Of a stretch of DNA of 64,000 nt, positions 1 to 9,185 are shown one piece after another. The stretch's first letter is position 1; each line of letters begins with the position of its first letter. The notes under the pieces are model-generated. The model had not been told where the DNA came from. It did no database searches and saw nothing but the letters and a program-made list of their open reading frames with translations. The position numbers and the translations under genes are program-made. The stretch comes from Streptococcus hyointestinalis (lineage in GTDB: Bacteria; Bacillota; Bacilli; Lactobacillales; Streptococcaceae): contig NZ_UHFN01000007.1 in the NCBI RefSeq assembly GCF_900459405.1, positions 1,054,001 to 1,118,000 of the forward strand, given 5' to 3'.

Positions 1-2913
1 ACTACAGCTAGTTCAGCTACGACAAGTACTACAACGCAAGCACAGCCTACAGCAACAACGGCACCCGTTGCAGAAAGTGCAACAACCTCAACAACTGTTG
101 CACCAACTCAACCGACAACTACAGCAGATAACACCGCTCAATCACAATCAGTAACACCAACTACAGATGCCCAGACAGCGCCATCAACTACAGAAAGTAC
201 AACCTCAACACAGCCACAAACCTCAGCTGTGTCTGAAAGTGCGACATCTGCAAGCTCATCTACCGATGTAACCAAGACAGTTGTCGTTACTTACCCAGAT
301 GGTTCAACAGATGAAGTGCAAGTTCACTATACTGTTGCTAAGGAAACTGACGCTGATAAGAACGAACCAACTGTTCGCACCCAAACCGTCCGTCAAGGAC
401 AAACACCAACGGCAGACTCCTTTATTACCAATAAAGACAGCCTTCCAGCAGGTACAACCTATAGTTTCAAAGATGATTCTGCTCCAAAGACAGAAACACC
501 TACGACTACACCTACAAGCACAAAACCAAGCACATCTGATACTGTTGCAGAACCTGCAAAACCAACAGAAACACCAGTAACTACTCCAACAACTACTAAA
601 CCAAGCGATTCTGAAACAGTAAAAACACCTGAAAAGGCTGAGACCCCAACTGCAACGACTAAAGATGATACTTCTAAGGAAGAAAGCGAACCAGCTAAAG
701 ACAAAGTCGTTAAAGAAGTTATCACTGGCCCAGAATTGCCAGCTCGAGGTCGCTACACTTTCACTGAAAAAACAGCCGTTTACACCACACCAAGTACCAA
801 CAGTAGCGTCTCTTTCTACTTTAACAAAGGTAACCAAGTTAACTATGATAAAGTCTTAGACGCTGAAAATGCTCGCTGGATTTCTTACGTCAGCTACAGT
901 GGTATTCGCCGCTATGCTAAGGTAGGAGAACTAACTAAAGTGCTTGAAGAAGTGACAGAACCTGAAAGCACTGAAGATAAGAAAAATGCCCCAGCTCTCG
1001 TAGCTAGAGGTACTTACACCTTCACTGGTAGAGCAGAAGTGCGCAACGAAGCCAAGCTTTCAAGTCCAGTGCAGTTTGAGTTTAGAAAAGGCGAAAGTGT
1101 TAACTATGATAAAGTATTGACAGCAGATGACTACAACTGGATTTCTTATGTTAGCTATAGTGGTATCCGTCGTTATGTGGCACTTAACAAAGTAGAAAAG
1201 GCAACAGTTGATACTACAAAGACTCAAACTACACAAAAAGAAGAAAGCAAACCAGCAACTACTGTCAAGTCAGAAGCATCGACTTTGCCTGCAAATGGCA
1301 CTTATATTTTCACTGATAAAGCTGATGTACGTAATGATGCTAAGATTTCAAGCCCAGTACAGTTTGAATTCCGAAAAGGTGATCGAGTCTACTATGACAA
1401 AGTTTTAACTTCAGATGATTACAACTGGATTTCTTATGTTAGCTACAGTGGAACTCGCCGTTATGTTGCTCTCAACAAAGTCGAAAAAGCTTCCGCTGAA
1501 ACACCTCAAAAAGAAGAGACAAAATCAACCACTTCAACGAGGGAAGTTAAACCAAGTCTCCCAGCAAGTGGCAAATATACTTTCACAAATACTGTAGAAG
1601 TACACAACGAAGCTAAACTTTCAAGTCCAGTACAATTTGAGTTTAAAAAAGGTGAAAGTGTCAACTATGATAAAGCCTTAGTTGCTGATGATTACAACTG
1701 GATTTCTTACGTTAGCTACAGCGGTATTCGCCGCTATGTAGCGCTTAACAAAGTGGAACAAGACACACCTAAAGCAGAAACAACGACATCTAAACCTAGT
1801 GTTGTAACAGGAAACATCAAGGTGGAAAATGTGACTGCTAAAGGCTTTGATGTTGTCGTCAGCAATGTCTCTGACACACAAGGAGTCAAAGCAGTGAAAG
1901 TGCCTGTTTGGTCAAGCCAAGGTGGACAAGATGACATCATCTGGTATGATGCAACTAAGCAAAACTCTGGTGATTACAAAGTGGCGGTTAAGATTAGCGA
2001 CCACAAAAATAACACTGGTGAATACAATGCTCACTTGTATTATGTCCAAAACGATGGTAGTTTGAAAGGTATCGCTGCGACAACGACTACAGTTGCAGGA
2101 GAACCTACAACTGAAACGACTTCAAATAAAGTAACATCTAATGGCTCTTACTATAGCATTAAGGGAAAATACGACGATATTATCATCGCCAACAAGAAGT
2201 ACCCATTGTCTCCATCTTACAATCCTGGGGAAGACGCCACAGCTAAAGCTGCCTTTATCCGTCTGCGCAATGACATGATTAACCAAGGACTTAATGTTGG
2301 CTATGCTTACAGCGGTTTTAGAAGTTATGATACTCAAAAAACGCTCTATCAAAATTATGCCAATAGAGACGGCTACGCTGCAGCAGATCGCTATTCTGCA
2401 CGAGCTGGCTACAGCGAACACCAAACAGGTCTTGCTTACGACTTGACCGACAAGTCTGGTAATCTCCTCGAGGATAAAACAGCGACTGATTGGCTCAACA
2501 ATAACGCCTACAAATACGGTTTTGTTGTGAGATACCAACCAGGGAAAGAGTCCGTGACTGGTTACATGCCAGAGGCATGGCATATCCGCTATATCGGAAA
2601 AGAAGCCAAAGAAGTCTATGAGTCTGGTAAGAGCTTAGAAGAATACTTCGGCTTTGACGGTGGCGATTATGCCAATACAACATCATCTAGCACAGCAAGT
2701 ACCAGCACTACTACTAGCCTTGCACAACGAGGTACTTATCGCTTCACAAGTCGTTCTGCTATCAAGGCAGAGCCTAAGGTTTCCAGTCCAGAGCTTGCTT
2801 ACTACGATGCAGGAAATTCCGTCAATTATGACAAAGTCCTCACCGCGGATGGACATCAATGGATTTCTTACATCGCTTATAGTGGTAGCAGAAGATACAT
2901 TGCCGTCAGCTAA
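1..2913 (+). CDS. Secreted SH3b-repeat protein with VanY D,D-carboxypeptidase domain (5' end outside window)
   Basis: The reading frame is open from the first base, so the N-terminus and signal peptide lie upstream; an internal ATG at 229 is not a credible start. The order is a Thr/Ser/Pro-rich linker (about 1-730), four bacterial SH3-type repeats (about 740-930, 1005-1185, 1290-1475, 1560-1745; each with YTFT, NYDKVL and WISYVSYSGIRRY blocks), a GBS Bsp-like repeat (1800-2090), a VanY-type LD/DD-carboxypeptidase domain (2150-2620, with SEHQTGLAYD and EAWHIRY zinc-site motifs), then a fifth SH3 repeat. There is no LPXTG, so wall attachment is probably by the SH3 repeats. Inferred role: trimming peptidoglycan stem peptides at the cell surface. 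Domain calls are from motif recognition. Confidence 0.88.
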   Translation, partial: TTASSATTSTTTQAQPTATTAPVAESATTSTTVAPTQPTTTADNTAQSQSVTPTTDAQTAPSTTESTTSTQPQTSAVSESATSASSSTDVTKTVVVTYPDGSTDEVQVHYTVAKETDADKNEPTVRTQTVRQGQTPTADSFITNKDSLPAGTTYSFKDDSAPKTETPTTTPTSTKPSTSDTVAEPAKPTETPVTTPTTTKPSDSETVKTPEKAETPTATTKDDTSKEESEPAKDKVVKEVITGPELPARGRYTFTEKTAVYTTPSTNSSVSFYFNKGNQVNYDKVLDAENARWISYVSYSGIRRYAKVGELTKVLEEVTEPESTEDKKNAPALVARGTYTFTGRAEVRNEAKLSSPVQFEFRKGESVNYDKVLTADDYNWISYVSYSGIRRYVALNKVEKATVDTTKTQTTQKEESKPATTVKSEASTLPANGTYIFTDKADVRNDAKISSPVQFEFRKGDRVYYDKVLTSDDYNWISYVSYSGTRRYVALNKVEKASAETPQKEETKSTTSTREVKPSLPASGKYTFTNTVEVHNEAKLSSPVQFEFKKGESVNYDKALVADDYNWISYVSYSGIRRYVALNKVEQDTPKAETTTSKPSVVTGNIKVENVTAKGFDVVVSNVSDTQGVKAVKVPVWSSQGGQDDIIWYDATKQNSGDYKVAVKISDHKNNTGEYNAHLYYVQNDGSLKGIAATTTTVAGEPTTETTSNKVTSNGSYYSIKGKYDDIIIANKKYPLSPSYNPGEDATAKAAFIRLRNDMINQGLNVGYAYSGFRSYDTQKTLYQNYANRDGYAAADRYSARAGYSEHQTGLAYDLTDKSGNLLEDKTATDWLNNNAYKYGFVVRYQPGKESVTGYMPEAWHIRYIGKEAKEVYESGKSLEEYFGFDGGDYANTTSSSTASTSTTTSLAQRGTYRFTSRSAIKAEPKVSSPELAYYDAGNSVNYDKVLTADGHQWISYIAYSGSRRYIAVS

Positions 2914-2927
2914 GTTTTAATGATTAT

Positions 2928-2979
2928 AAAAAAAGAGTGATACCTTACGTGTGTTCATCACTTGGGTATTGCTCTTTTT
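2928..2979 (+). terminator. Rho-independent terminator
   Basis: Arms AAAAAGAGTGATACC and GGGTATTGCTCTTTTT can pair with two mismatches and end in a T run, just after the VanY-domain gene. Confidence 0.8.
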
Positions 2980-3018
2980 AATATCAAATAGTTATTACTG
3001 TTAAAATGTAATTTATAG

Positions 3019-3519
3019 TTATTTAGTTTTAAAATAGTATTCCAAAGCAGACTGAACAGAACGACCTGTTCTTAACAATTCAGTCACCTTTCTTTTTAGA
3101 GTAGCCCAAAACTGTTCGATGGGATTGAGTTCAGGGGAATAAGGTGGAAGCGGAAGAAAATAGTGTCCCTTAGCCACTGCAAGCTCATCTAGTTGTTTCT
3201 TGGGGTGAAAAGCTGCATTATCCATAATGATGACATGGGGTTCTGTCAAGGATGGCAATAGCTGCTCCTGATACCACTTGATAAATAATTCCGCTGTCAT
3301 CGTTCCATGATAAAGCAAGGGGGCTATAATTTTAGAACCAATTTGACCAGCTACTACCGAAATTCTTTCGAATCTGCGTCCACTTACCTTGTCGTATACT
3401 TTCTCCCCTCGAGGTGCTCTAGCTTTGTGACGATAAAGATAAGTATCAATGCCAGTCTCATCAATATAAACAATAGGGGTGTTTGGAAAGCAGGCTAAAA
3501 CATCAAGATAGCGTCTCAC
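3019..3519 (-). CDS. IS630 transposase, C-terminal DDE part
   Basis: 166 aa from a GTG; the frame is open further upstream to the poly-A run, where TTYKEQDSEKV joins on from the first half. It contains the DDE catalytic core: YIDETGID, IIMDNAAFHPKK and PPYSPELNPIEQFWATLK. Translation probably needs a +1 (or -2) shift from the upstream frame. If not recoded, the element is inactive. Confidence 0.85.
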   Translation of the reverse strand: MRRYLDVLACFPNTPIVYIDETGIDTYLYRHKARAPRGEKVYDKVSGRRFERISVVAGQIGSKIIAPLLYHGTMTAELFIKWYQEQLLPSLTEPHVIIMDNAAFHPKKQLDELAVAKGHYFLPLPPYSPELNPIEQFWATLKRKVTELLRTGRSVQSALEYYFKTK

Positions 3520-3538
3520 CTTTTCGCTATCTTGTTCT

Positions 3539-3886
3539 TTATAGGTTGTGGTCTTTTTTTAAAGTGATGTTCAGTTTTTTTAAGGCAGCCCAAACTGAGG
3601 GAATACTACAGTCAAAATGCTCTGCAATTTCCCTTAAGAAAGCATCTGGATGTTCCTTGACATAGGCTTCTAACTTATCCAATGGCAATTTGCGAGGGCT
3701 TGGTTTTCTTTTTTGGCGCTCCAAATGACCTAGTTCTTTGAGTTGTTTCTCCCACAGATACAGTGTATTAGTGCTAATTCCAAATAACTGACACGTTTCT
3801 TTTTTGGAATGACCAGCCTCTACATAATTAATAACTCGTTTTCTAAAATCTATTCCGTAACTTTTCATAAGTATAGTATAACACAT
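3539..3886 (-). CDS. IS630 transposase, N-terminal part (helix-turn-helix)
   Basis: 115 aa, beginning MKSYGIDFRKRV after a short upstream extension, with two helix-turn-helix blocks (SKKETCQLFGISTNTLYLWEK and REIAEHFDCSIPSVWAALK). The frame ends just after a run of seven A (minus strand, 3553-3559); the catalytic half continues in the +1 frame. Both copies of the element have the same break, so it is either a recoding site or a mutation older than the duplication. Confidence 0.85.
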   Translation of the reverse strand: MCYTILMKSYGIDFRKRVINYVEAGHSKKETCQLFGISTNTLYLWEKQLKELGHLERQKRKPSPRKLPLDKLEAYVKEHPDAFLREIAEHFDCSIPSVWAALKKLNITLKKDHNL

Positions 3887-3911
3887 ACTATATAGAAACT
3901 AACAAACTATA

Positions 3912-4127
3912 AATATGTTAAAACTTATAATTTAAATCAACTAGACTTGCTAAAACTATAGATATTTCGTGTGTGGTGAGTTGGAACACTATAGAGGCTA
4001 ATTAGATGATGTTGAACGTATGTTGGTGATAACCTCATCATCATTAGGTTTAGCTAGAAACGTTGATAGTTTGCTTGATGAGTAGCGTCTGGTTAGCAGT
4101 AAGTTATTTAAATTTGAGTAAAGAACC
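3912..4127 (+). pseudogene. Degraded coding remnant, unidentified
   Basis: One plus-strand frame reads like protein, with ELEHYRG, a stop, then LDDVERMLVITSSSLGL followed by ARNVDSLLDE, another stop, and RLVSSKLFKFE. This looks like the decayed end of a gene cut by the adjacent IS630. I do not recognise the family. Confidence 0.35.
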
Positions 4128-4175
4128 GTGGTCAGTATAAAACAAATCAAAAAGACATTAAAAGAAAGGTTTTTT

Positions 4176-4730
4176 ATGGTAGAAGATAGTAAATATTTGC
4201 AAACACTTATAAAAAATGTGTTGGATAATTCCGAATCAAAAACTTGGGAATTGGCTGTTACGGAGTGGGAGATTTCTGATGTAGAAGAAGATGAAAATTT
4301 AGAAGAATCATGTATATGTGGTAAAGAGCACCTCCGTTATCTCTTTACAATTAAAAATAAATTGAATGGTAATACACTATACCCAATTGGTAGTTCTTGT
4401 ATTAAGAAATTTGAACGTGATGATTTGAAATATGAAGTTGATGTTAAAGAGCAATTGTTTAAGCTGCTACATGCAGTAGAAGAAAATCAATTTCTTCAAT
4501 TATCATCAGAATATTTTAGTCGCAAACTTTTACTTTACTTGTATAAAATTGGAGCATTTAAACCTACCAAATGGAATAAAAATGATCCTAAAAATGACTA
4601 TCAATTCATGCTTAATATGTTTAATAAAAGAAAGAGAAGTGAAAATCAAGATAAGAAGGTAACAGCTATTATACTTGATTCAATAAAACCATTTCTCCAA
4701 AAAGAATTAGCTGGTAAAGTAAAAAAATAG
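4176..4730 (+). CDS. Hypothetical protein with CxCG...C putative zinc motif
   Basis: 184 aa from the ATG at 4176, which has an AAAGAAAGG ribosome site at good distance; a GTG at 4128 would add 16 residues without a site. A CICG pair, then a conserved-looking LFTIKNKLNG block and PIGSSCIKKF, suggest a small metal-binding fold in the first half. The C-terminal half is charged and helical. No function assigned. It is isolated between an IS element and the blp exporter and ends at its own terminator. Confidence 0.75.
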   Translation: MVEDSKYLQTLIKNVLDNSESKTWELAVTEWEISDVEEDENLEESCICGKEHLRYLFTIKNKLNGNTLYPIGSSCIKKFERDDLKYEVDVKEQLFKLLHAVEENQFLQLSSEYFSRKLLLYLYKIGAFKPTKWNKNDPKNDYQFMLNMFNKRKRSENQDKKVTAIILDSIKPFLQKELAGKVKK

Positions 4731-4732
4731 CT

Positions 4733-4760
4733 CAAGGCAGGTATTGCACCTGCCTTTTGG
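4733..4760 (+). terminator. Rho-independent terminator
   Basis: AAGGCAGGT and ACCTGCCTT form a perfect 9-bp stem around ATTGC, followed by TTTT. Confidence 0.85.
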
Positions 4761-4767
4761 ATTTATT

Positions 4768-4803
4768 GCTTAAAATGTTTTTTTGGATAGAGTAAAACAT
4801 TTA
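4768..4803 (-). terminator. Terminator of the exporter operon
   Basis: On the minus strand TAAATGTTTTA pairs with the facing AAAACATTTTA across a short loop, just after the HlyD-type gene. Imperfect but AT-rich with a T tail. Confidence 0.55.
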
Positions 4804-4813
4804 TTATAAAGAT

Positions 4814-6178
4814 TTAATTGTTATTCAATAGTTTATCTTTAAAGTAGTTGAAGAAAGTCTTTTTAACGATAACACTCACTACTTTTCCCTGCATACCATA
4901 GGTAAGATGTTCTCTATCTTGTGATGTTACATTGACTTTAGCGGTAACTTTGAAGAAGTTACCGTTTTTTGTTTCTGTTGCAACTTTATCTAGTGAGACA
5001 ATCTTGCCTTCTATAACTGTAGGAGTTTTTCCAACAGTATCTAATGTAAATCTTACGGTTTGTTGTTTTTTCAATTGATTGATATAGTTTGAGTTGACAT
5101 AGTATGTTATGGTTACAGTTTTAGCTTTAGAAAGATTAGGATAAATTTGTCCAATAACAGTTCCTTGTGGAATGTAAGATTCGCCCTTGATTTGATTATT
5201 GAGATGTAGGACACCATTTGAGTTGGCGTGCAGACTAGTTGCTTCTTTTCCGATATTAGCTTGTTCAAGTTGGGCTTGAAGACTTTCTTTGTCTTTATTG
5301 ACCTGATTAAGCTGTTCTTGAGCTTGTGATACTTGCTGATTTCGCAGTGTCTCTATTTGTGAAGAAGCGCTATTATCGTAAGTTCCAGTGGATACGTTAC
5401 TAGACAGCTTCAGATTAAGATCGTCAATGGACGATTGTAGGCTGTTGATGTTTGATAGGATTTCGGATAAGTATTGTGTTTTGACTTGTTCGCCAGCTCC
5501 ATCACTTTGTACCAACTGGCTAAGGTAATTATTAAGTATAGAGGTTAAAGGATTATTTTTAGATAGACTTGTTTGCCCCTGATTAATGGCTGATTGTAGT
5601 TCTTGATATTGACTGACCTGTGTTTGTAGTTCTGTTATTTGTTTAGAAATACCAGAATTAGCCTTATTGACACTTTCCTCTTGCTTTGCAACTGTAGCAT
5701 TGGCTTGATTAACTTGACTAGTAATAGTACTCGCTTGGTTTAAAAAGGTACTGATTGTGCTAGAATAGCCAAATTCATCATCATCTCCGAAAAGATTCGT
5801 CCCTTTTTTTAAACTGTTAATTAATGTCTCTAAAGCAGCAGCTTGTCTATCGTCTCTATCTATTTGCTGCTGAATGCCATTACTCTGGGAAGATTCGAGC
5901 TTATCAGAGTATTTAATGAGAAGGTCACCTTTTTTTACTGTCTTATTATCTTTAAGATTGTTAGTTGAGATAATATTGTTGCTAGTAGATTGAATAACCT
6001 CAATCACTTTTGTTGGTGTAATTTCTCCAGTACTTGTTACCGTTACTTCTGTTTGAGCAAACAAAGAAAATAATACAATGAATAGGACCAGTAGTGTCAA
6101 AGGTAGCACGAGTATAGTAGCAAAGTTATGATAACGACGTTGGTAGAACTCCGCTGATTGAAATAAGTGGTTGTTCAT
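4814..6178 (-). CDS. blpB: Bacteriocin secretion accessory protein (HlyD/ComB/BlpB family)
   Basis: 454 aa, the usual size for ComB/BlpB. A short cytoplasmic N-terminus is followed by one membrane helix (about residues 19-43), a beta lipoyl-like segment (ITPTKVIEVIQSTS), a long Gln/Asn-rich coiled coil (about 95-310) and a second beta domain with VIGQIYPNLSKAKTVTITYY. It is the membrane-fusion partner that works with the C39 ABC exporter encoded 10 bases upstream to process and export double-glycine peptides. Both genes are read from the operator promoter at 8362-8429. The frame is intact. Confidence 0.92.
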   Translation of the reverse strand: MNNHLFQSAEFYQRRYHNFATILVLPLTLLVLFIVLFSLFAQTEVTVTSTGEITPTKVIEVIQSTSNNIISTNNLKDNKTVKKGDLLIKYSDKLESSQSNGIQQQIDRDDRQAAALETLINSLKKGTNLFGDDDEFGYSSTISTFLNQASTITSQVNQANATVAKQEESVNKANSGISKQITELQTQVSQYQELQSAINQGQTSLSKNNPLTSILNNYLSQLVQSDGAGEQVKTQYLSEILSNINSLQSSIDDLNLKLSSNVSTGTYDNSASSQIETLRNQQVSQAQEQLNQVNKDKESLQAQLEQANIGKEATSLHANSNGVLHLNNQIKGESYIPQGTVIGQIYPNLSKAKTVTITYYVNSNYINQLKKQQTVRFTLDTVGKTPTVIEGKIVSLDKVATETKNGNFFKVTAKVNVTSQDREHLTYGMQGKVVSVIVKKTFFNYFKDKLLNNN

Positions 6179-6188
6179 AAAACTCTCC

Positions 6189-8327
6189 TTACTTGAATAA
6201 ATGGTAGTAGAACCCTTGTTTATTGATCAATTCTTGGTGACTACCTTCTTCAATTAATTTTCCTTTGTCAAGGACAAGAACACGGTCAACCTGCTTAGCG
6301 ATACTAAGTCTATGTGCGACAAAAATAATTGTTTTATCTGTTAGCTGCATTAGATTATTGATGACTTTTTTCTCTGTTAAAACATCTAGACCGCTTGTAG
6401 CCTCATCAAGAATCAAAATAGGAGCTTGGGTTAGTAAAGCACGTGCTAAAGCTAAGCGTTGTTTCTGTCCACCTGATAAGCCAGCTCCATCAGATAGTTC
6501 TGTCTGGTAACCAAGGGGCATAGCTTCAATATCTGCTCGCATTTCAGCAATTTGACAAGCCATAATGATATCTTCTTGAGTAATGTCTGGACTTGCTCCT
6601 AAGGTAAGATTGTCTAAAATAGATCCTGAAAAAATATATGATTGTTGTGGAAGGTAGTTAATGTACTGACGGAGTTGCTTTTTATCAATCATTTTCAAAT
6701 CCATATTACCCAGTCGAATATTACCTTGATTAGGCTCATAAAAGTTTACAATCATCTTTGCAAGTGTGGTTTTACCAGAGCCGCTGATTCCAACTAAACT
6801 GACTTTTTCTCCTTGCTTTATAGTTAAATTGAGGTCGCTTAGAGTGTAGCTTCCAAATCCATATCTGTAAGACACATCATGAAAAGTGATGTCACCAGAA
6901 AGATTTGATGTCATACTAGTTGTTCCTTCAAATTCAGAAGCAACGAGATAAACTTCATTAAGACGTTTATTGGCAACCTTAGCAGATTGCAACTTTGTTT
7001 GAAGATTAATAATATTTTCAATAGGATTTGTAAAATAAGATAGCAAAGTATTGTAAGTGATGAGTTGACCGATTGAGATTTTATTATCCATTACTAATCT
7101 AGCCCCAAACCATAAAATAGCAACATTTAAAATGAGTTGAGCACCGTGCTTTAATGAAGTTTGGACATTTTCATATTTGCTTAGTTTAAAAGATTTATCG
7201 AGATAATCAACAAACTCGCTATCAATTTTTTGGTAACGCAATTCCTCACTAGTTAGCGATTTAATCGTTTCAATACCATTGATATCTTCGATAATAGCTG
7301 AGCTAACCATGGCATTACTTTGCATCACATCATGGTTCATCTTTTCAAAAGGCTTGAGAAATGCAAAAATAATGACTGTATAAATCGGTAAAGCTACGAG
7401 TGTTAAAAGAAATAGCTGTATATTTTGAAGTACTAGTACACTACCGACAATAAAGACAATGCTAACGTCTAGAAATAGAGAGAGGATAGTTGAAGCCAAA
7501 GCATCTATAATGGAGTTAGCATCTGTAAAACGAGAGATAATCTCCCCGGTTCTCCTCGTTGCAAAGAAAGACATGGGCAGTGTAAAGATATGGCGGATGT
7601 AGGATAAAATCACATCAATTGTCAAGCGCCGGCTAAGTACAGTCAGTAGATAAGATTGAGAGAAAGCCATAAGTTGCTGCAGGATATAGGTGATGACAAG
7701 TCCTAATGAAATAATGCCTAGAGTTGATTTCATATTATTAGGAATGTATTCATCCAAAATTCCCTGTAAGTAGTAAGAACCAACAATATTGACCAAGGTG
7801 ACAAGCAAACTAGCTAAAACAATGTAAGTAATTAGTGTTTTTTGCTTTAGGATTAAAGGGAGAAAGCTGAAAAGACCATTTTTCTTATCTTTGTGAGGCT
7901 TGTAACTAGGAGCTGGCGCTAAGAAAATAGCAACACCTGTCCATTCCTGCTTGAAGCGCTCTTTAGACATTTTAGTAACTTTTACACTTGGGTCTGGATC
8001 ACCAATAATCAGATAATCTTTCTTAGCTTTATAAACAACATAAAAATGTTGCAACTTCCCTTCTTTATTGACATGAACAATGAACGGATAAGGAATATCC
8101 GTCATATCAAACAGATCCATGTTTGCTTTAATTGCCTTGGTTTCAAACCCCATTTTTTTAGCTGCTTCAACGATACCTAGGGCAGTAGTACCCTCTTTTG
8201 TCGTTTTTGCGAGTTCACGAAGATGAGCTAATGAGAAATCAGAACCGTAGTGTTTGGCAATGGATGCAAGGGCAGCGACACCACAATCACGCATATCCAT
8301 TTGAGCAACATAAGCATACCGTTTCAT
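6189..8327 (-). CDS. blpA: Peptide-cleaving ABC exporter (ComA/BlpA family)
   Basis: 712 aa, full length. The N-terminal C39 peptidase has Cys15 (DMRDCGVAAL), His94 (LQHFYVV) and Asp110 (GDPDPS). The membrane domain has six predicted helices (about 160-440). The ATPase has Walker A GISGSGKTTL, signature LSGGQKQR and Walker B LILDEATS. It removes the leader after Gly-Gly and exports the pheromone and the bacteriocins of this locus. blpA is often broken in streptococci; no frameshift is seen here, so the system is probably self-sufficient for signalling. Confidence 0.95.
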   Translation of the reverse strand: MKRYAYVAQMDMRDCGVAALASIAKHYGSDFSLAHLRELAKTTKEGTTALGIVEAAKKMGFETKAIKANMDLFDMTDIPYPFIVHVNKEGKLQHFYVVYKAKKDYLIIGDPDPSVKVTKMSKERFKQEWTGVAIFLAPAPSYKPHKDKKNGLFSFLPLILKQKTLITYIVLASLLVTLVNIVGSYYLQGILDEYIPNNMKSTLGIISLGLVITYILQQLMAFSQSYLLTVLSRRLTIDVILSYIRHIFTLPMSFFATRRTGEIISRFTDANSIIDALASTILSLFLDVSIVFIVGSVLVLQNIQLFLLTLVALPIYTVIIFAFLKPFEKMNHDVMQSNAMVSSAIIEDINGIETIKSLTSEELRYQKIDSEFVDYLDKSFKLSKYENVQTSLKHGAQLILNVAILWFGARLVMDNKISIGQLITYNTLLSYFTNPIENIINLQTKLQSAKVANKRLNEVYLVASEFEGTTSMTSNLSGDITFHDVSYRYGFGSYTLSDLNLTIKQGEKVSLVGISGSGKTTLAKMIVNFYEPNQGNIRLGNMDLKMIDKKQLRQYINYLPQQSYIFSGSILDNLTLGASPDITQEDIIMACQIAEMRADIEAMPLGYQTELSDGAGLSGGQKQRLALARALLTQAPILILDEATSGLDVLTEKKVINNLMQLTDKTIIFVAHRLSIAKQVDRVLVLDKGKLIEEGSHQELINKQGFYYHLFK

Positions 8328-8361
8328 ACATTATTTTCCTTTCATGTAATAATCTAACTCT

Positions 8362-8429
8362 ATTATGACATAAAAATGACGTGTTTAGGAGCCTATTTCC
8401 TAAATGGTCACTTTTCCGCCCTAAAAGGT
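8362..8429 (-). promoter_or_regulatory. BlpR operator and promoter for blpAB
   Basis: Minus-strand operator 8429-8399 reads ACCTTTTAGG, 11 bases, ACCATTTAGG. A CATAAT -10 begins 32 bases further (8367). The operator is identical over 31 bases to the one at 19731-19761 upstream of the LPXTG gene. Confidence 0.85.
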
Positions 8430-8438
8430 CAAAAAGAT

Positions 8439-8506
8439 GTCAATTAAGACGTAATCATGACCATATAGGAAAAAGCATTAAAATGAGATAAAACTTGTGC
8501 TATACT
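8439..8506 (+). promoter_or_regulatory. BlpR-type operator and promoter for the first bacteriocin
   Basis: A weaker copy of the operator (8439-8469; second half ACCATATAGG) with TATACT at 8501-8506, again 31 bases after the operator. It is divergent from the blpAB operator, with nine bases between them. Confidence 0.75.
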
Positions 8507-8573
8507 ATCTTAGTCTTGGGATAATGACTGTTATTTCGAGGTTAGAATAATAATTTATATGGAGGTATTTAAA

Positions 8574-8804
8574 ATGAATATTGATTCATTTGAGGTAATG
8601 AGTGAGCAAGAAATGGGTATTGTAGAAGGTGGGGGATACTCTAGGGTAGCTCCGGGTATATACTGTAAAGATGTGCACGGGCGAGCAAAGTGTACTACTA
8701 ATCAAAAAGAATTATGGGGATATACAGGTAGAGTGATTGTTAATGGTTGGATAAATTACGGTCCATGGGCAAAGAGACCAGGAATAGGAGTCATTATTCC
8801 TTAA
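8574..8804 (+). CDS. Double-glycine class II bacteriocin, pediocin-like features
   Basis: 76 aa from the ATG at 8574, with GGAGG eight bases before it. The leader ends EQEMGIVEGG. The mature peptide begins GYSRVAPGIYC and contains two cysteines (GIYCKDVHGRAKCTT) and a hydrophobic GRVIVNGWINYGPW end. The YC...KC block and the G..IVNGW motif recall class IIa peptides, but the cysteines are eight residues apart instead of four and there is no YGNGV. The EntA-type immunity gene directly behind supports the assignment. Confidence 0.85.
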   Translation: MNIDSFEVMSEQEMGIVEGGGYSRVAPGIYCKDVHGRAKCTTNQKELWGYTGRVIVNGWINYGPWAKRPGIGVIIP

Positions 8805-9121
8805 TGAAAGAAAAAGAAACGGCTCTGTTAATGTTAGATAATCTTCTTGCAGACCAAACAATACAAGATAATCCTACTTTGTATCAGTTATTTGAATTGG
8901 GACGTAAAAGAGTACAGAATGTTCAGAAAGAGCCAGAATTAAATATGGTACTAGCATCAATTAGTAGTGATTTGTCACGTTACCTTATGTTACATAAATA
9001 TAAAGCACCACAAAGTGCTATAAGTTTTGGGTATTGGGTATCGAAATATCCTCATAAGTGGCAAGGTTTCTTTCCAACTTTACAAATGTTAGCAATGTCT
9101 TTATTAGGAATGTTCAAATAA
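8804..9121 (+). CDS. Bacteriocin immunity protein (enterocin A immunity-like)
   Basis: 105 aa. The ATG overlaps the bacteriocin stop (TAATG), indicating translational coupling. It is predicted all-helical and soluble, with SISSDLSRYLMLHKYKAP resembling the conserved core of the class IIa immunity four-helix bundle. Expected to protect the producer from the peptide at 8574. Its terminator has been split by an IS element. Confidence 0.82.
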   Translation: MKEKETALLMLDNLLADQTIQDNPTLYQLFELGRKRVQNVQKEPELNMVLASISSDLSRYLMLHKYKAPQSAISFGYWVSKYPHKWQGFFPTLQMLAMSLLGMFK

Positions 9122-9143
9122 AACACTAAAAACAAGGCTATAC
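9121..9143 (+). terminator. Left arm of immunity-gene terminator, split by an IS
   Basis: 9121-9140 is the exact reverse complement of 10828-10847 (20 bp: AAACACTAAAAA plus CAAGGCTA). Removing the IS at 9144-10823 and one TAC duplicate restores a perfect hairpin with loop TACT that overlaps the immunity stop codon. The right arm lies beyond the IS. Confidence 0.85.
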
Positions 9144-9185
9144 TGAACAGCTCCCTGTCAAGTAGACAGTGAAATAATAAAATGA

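Larger units (their letters stand above)
3014..3911 (-). mobile_element. IS630-family element, copy 1
   Basis: An 898-bp unit that recurs unchanged in length at 53097-53994. The imperfect terminal inverted repeats start TATAGTT at both ends and share TTAGTTT and ATAGTAT blocks. The outermost TA at each end fits the TA target duplication of this family. It carries two overlapping-phase reading frames for one transposase. Confidence 0.9.

Noticed and set aside
740..1745. Regularly spaced repeats that might suggest a CRISPR array
   Set aside because: They are in-frame SH3 domain repeats of about 180-270 bp that vary at synonymous positions.
304..2686. Several antisense and offset reading frames inside the SH3b/VanY gene
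   Set aside because: They are shadows of a repetitive Thr/Ser-rich gene, with no ribosome sites and biased composition.
8747..8803. Longer start for the immunity gene
   Set aside because: ATG 8804 overlaps the bacteriocin stop in a TAATG coupling arrangement; the extension overlaps the bacteriocin in another frame.
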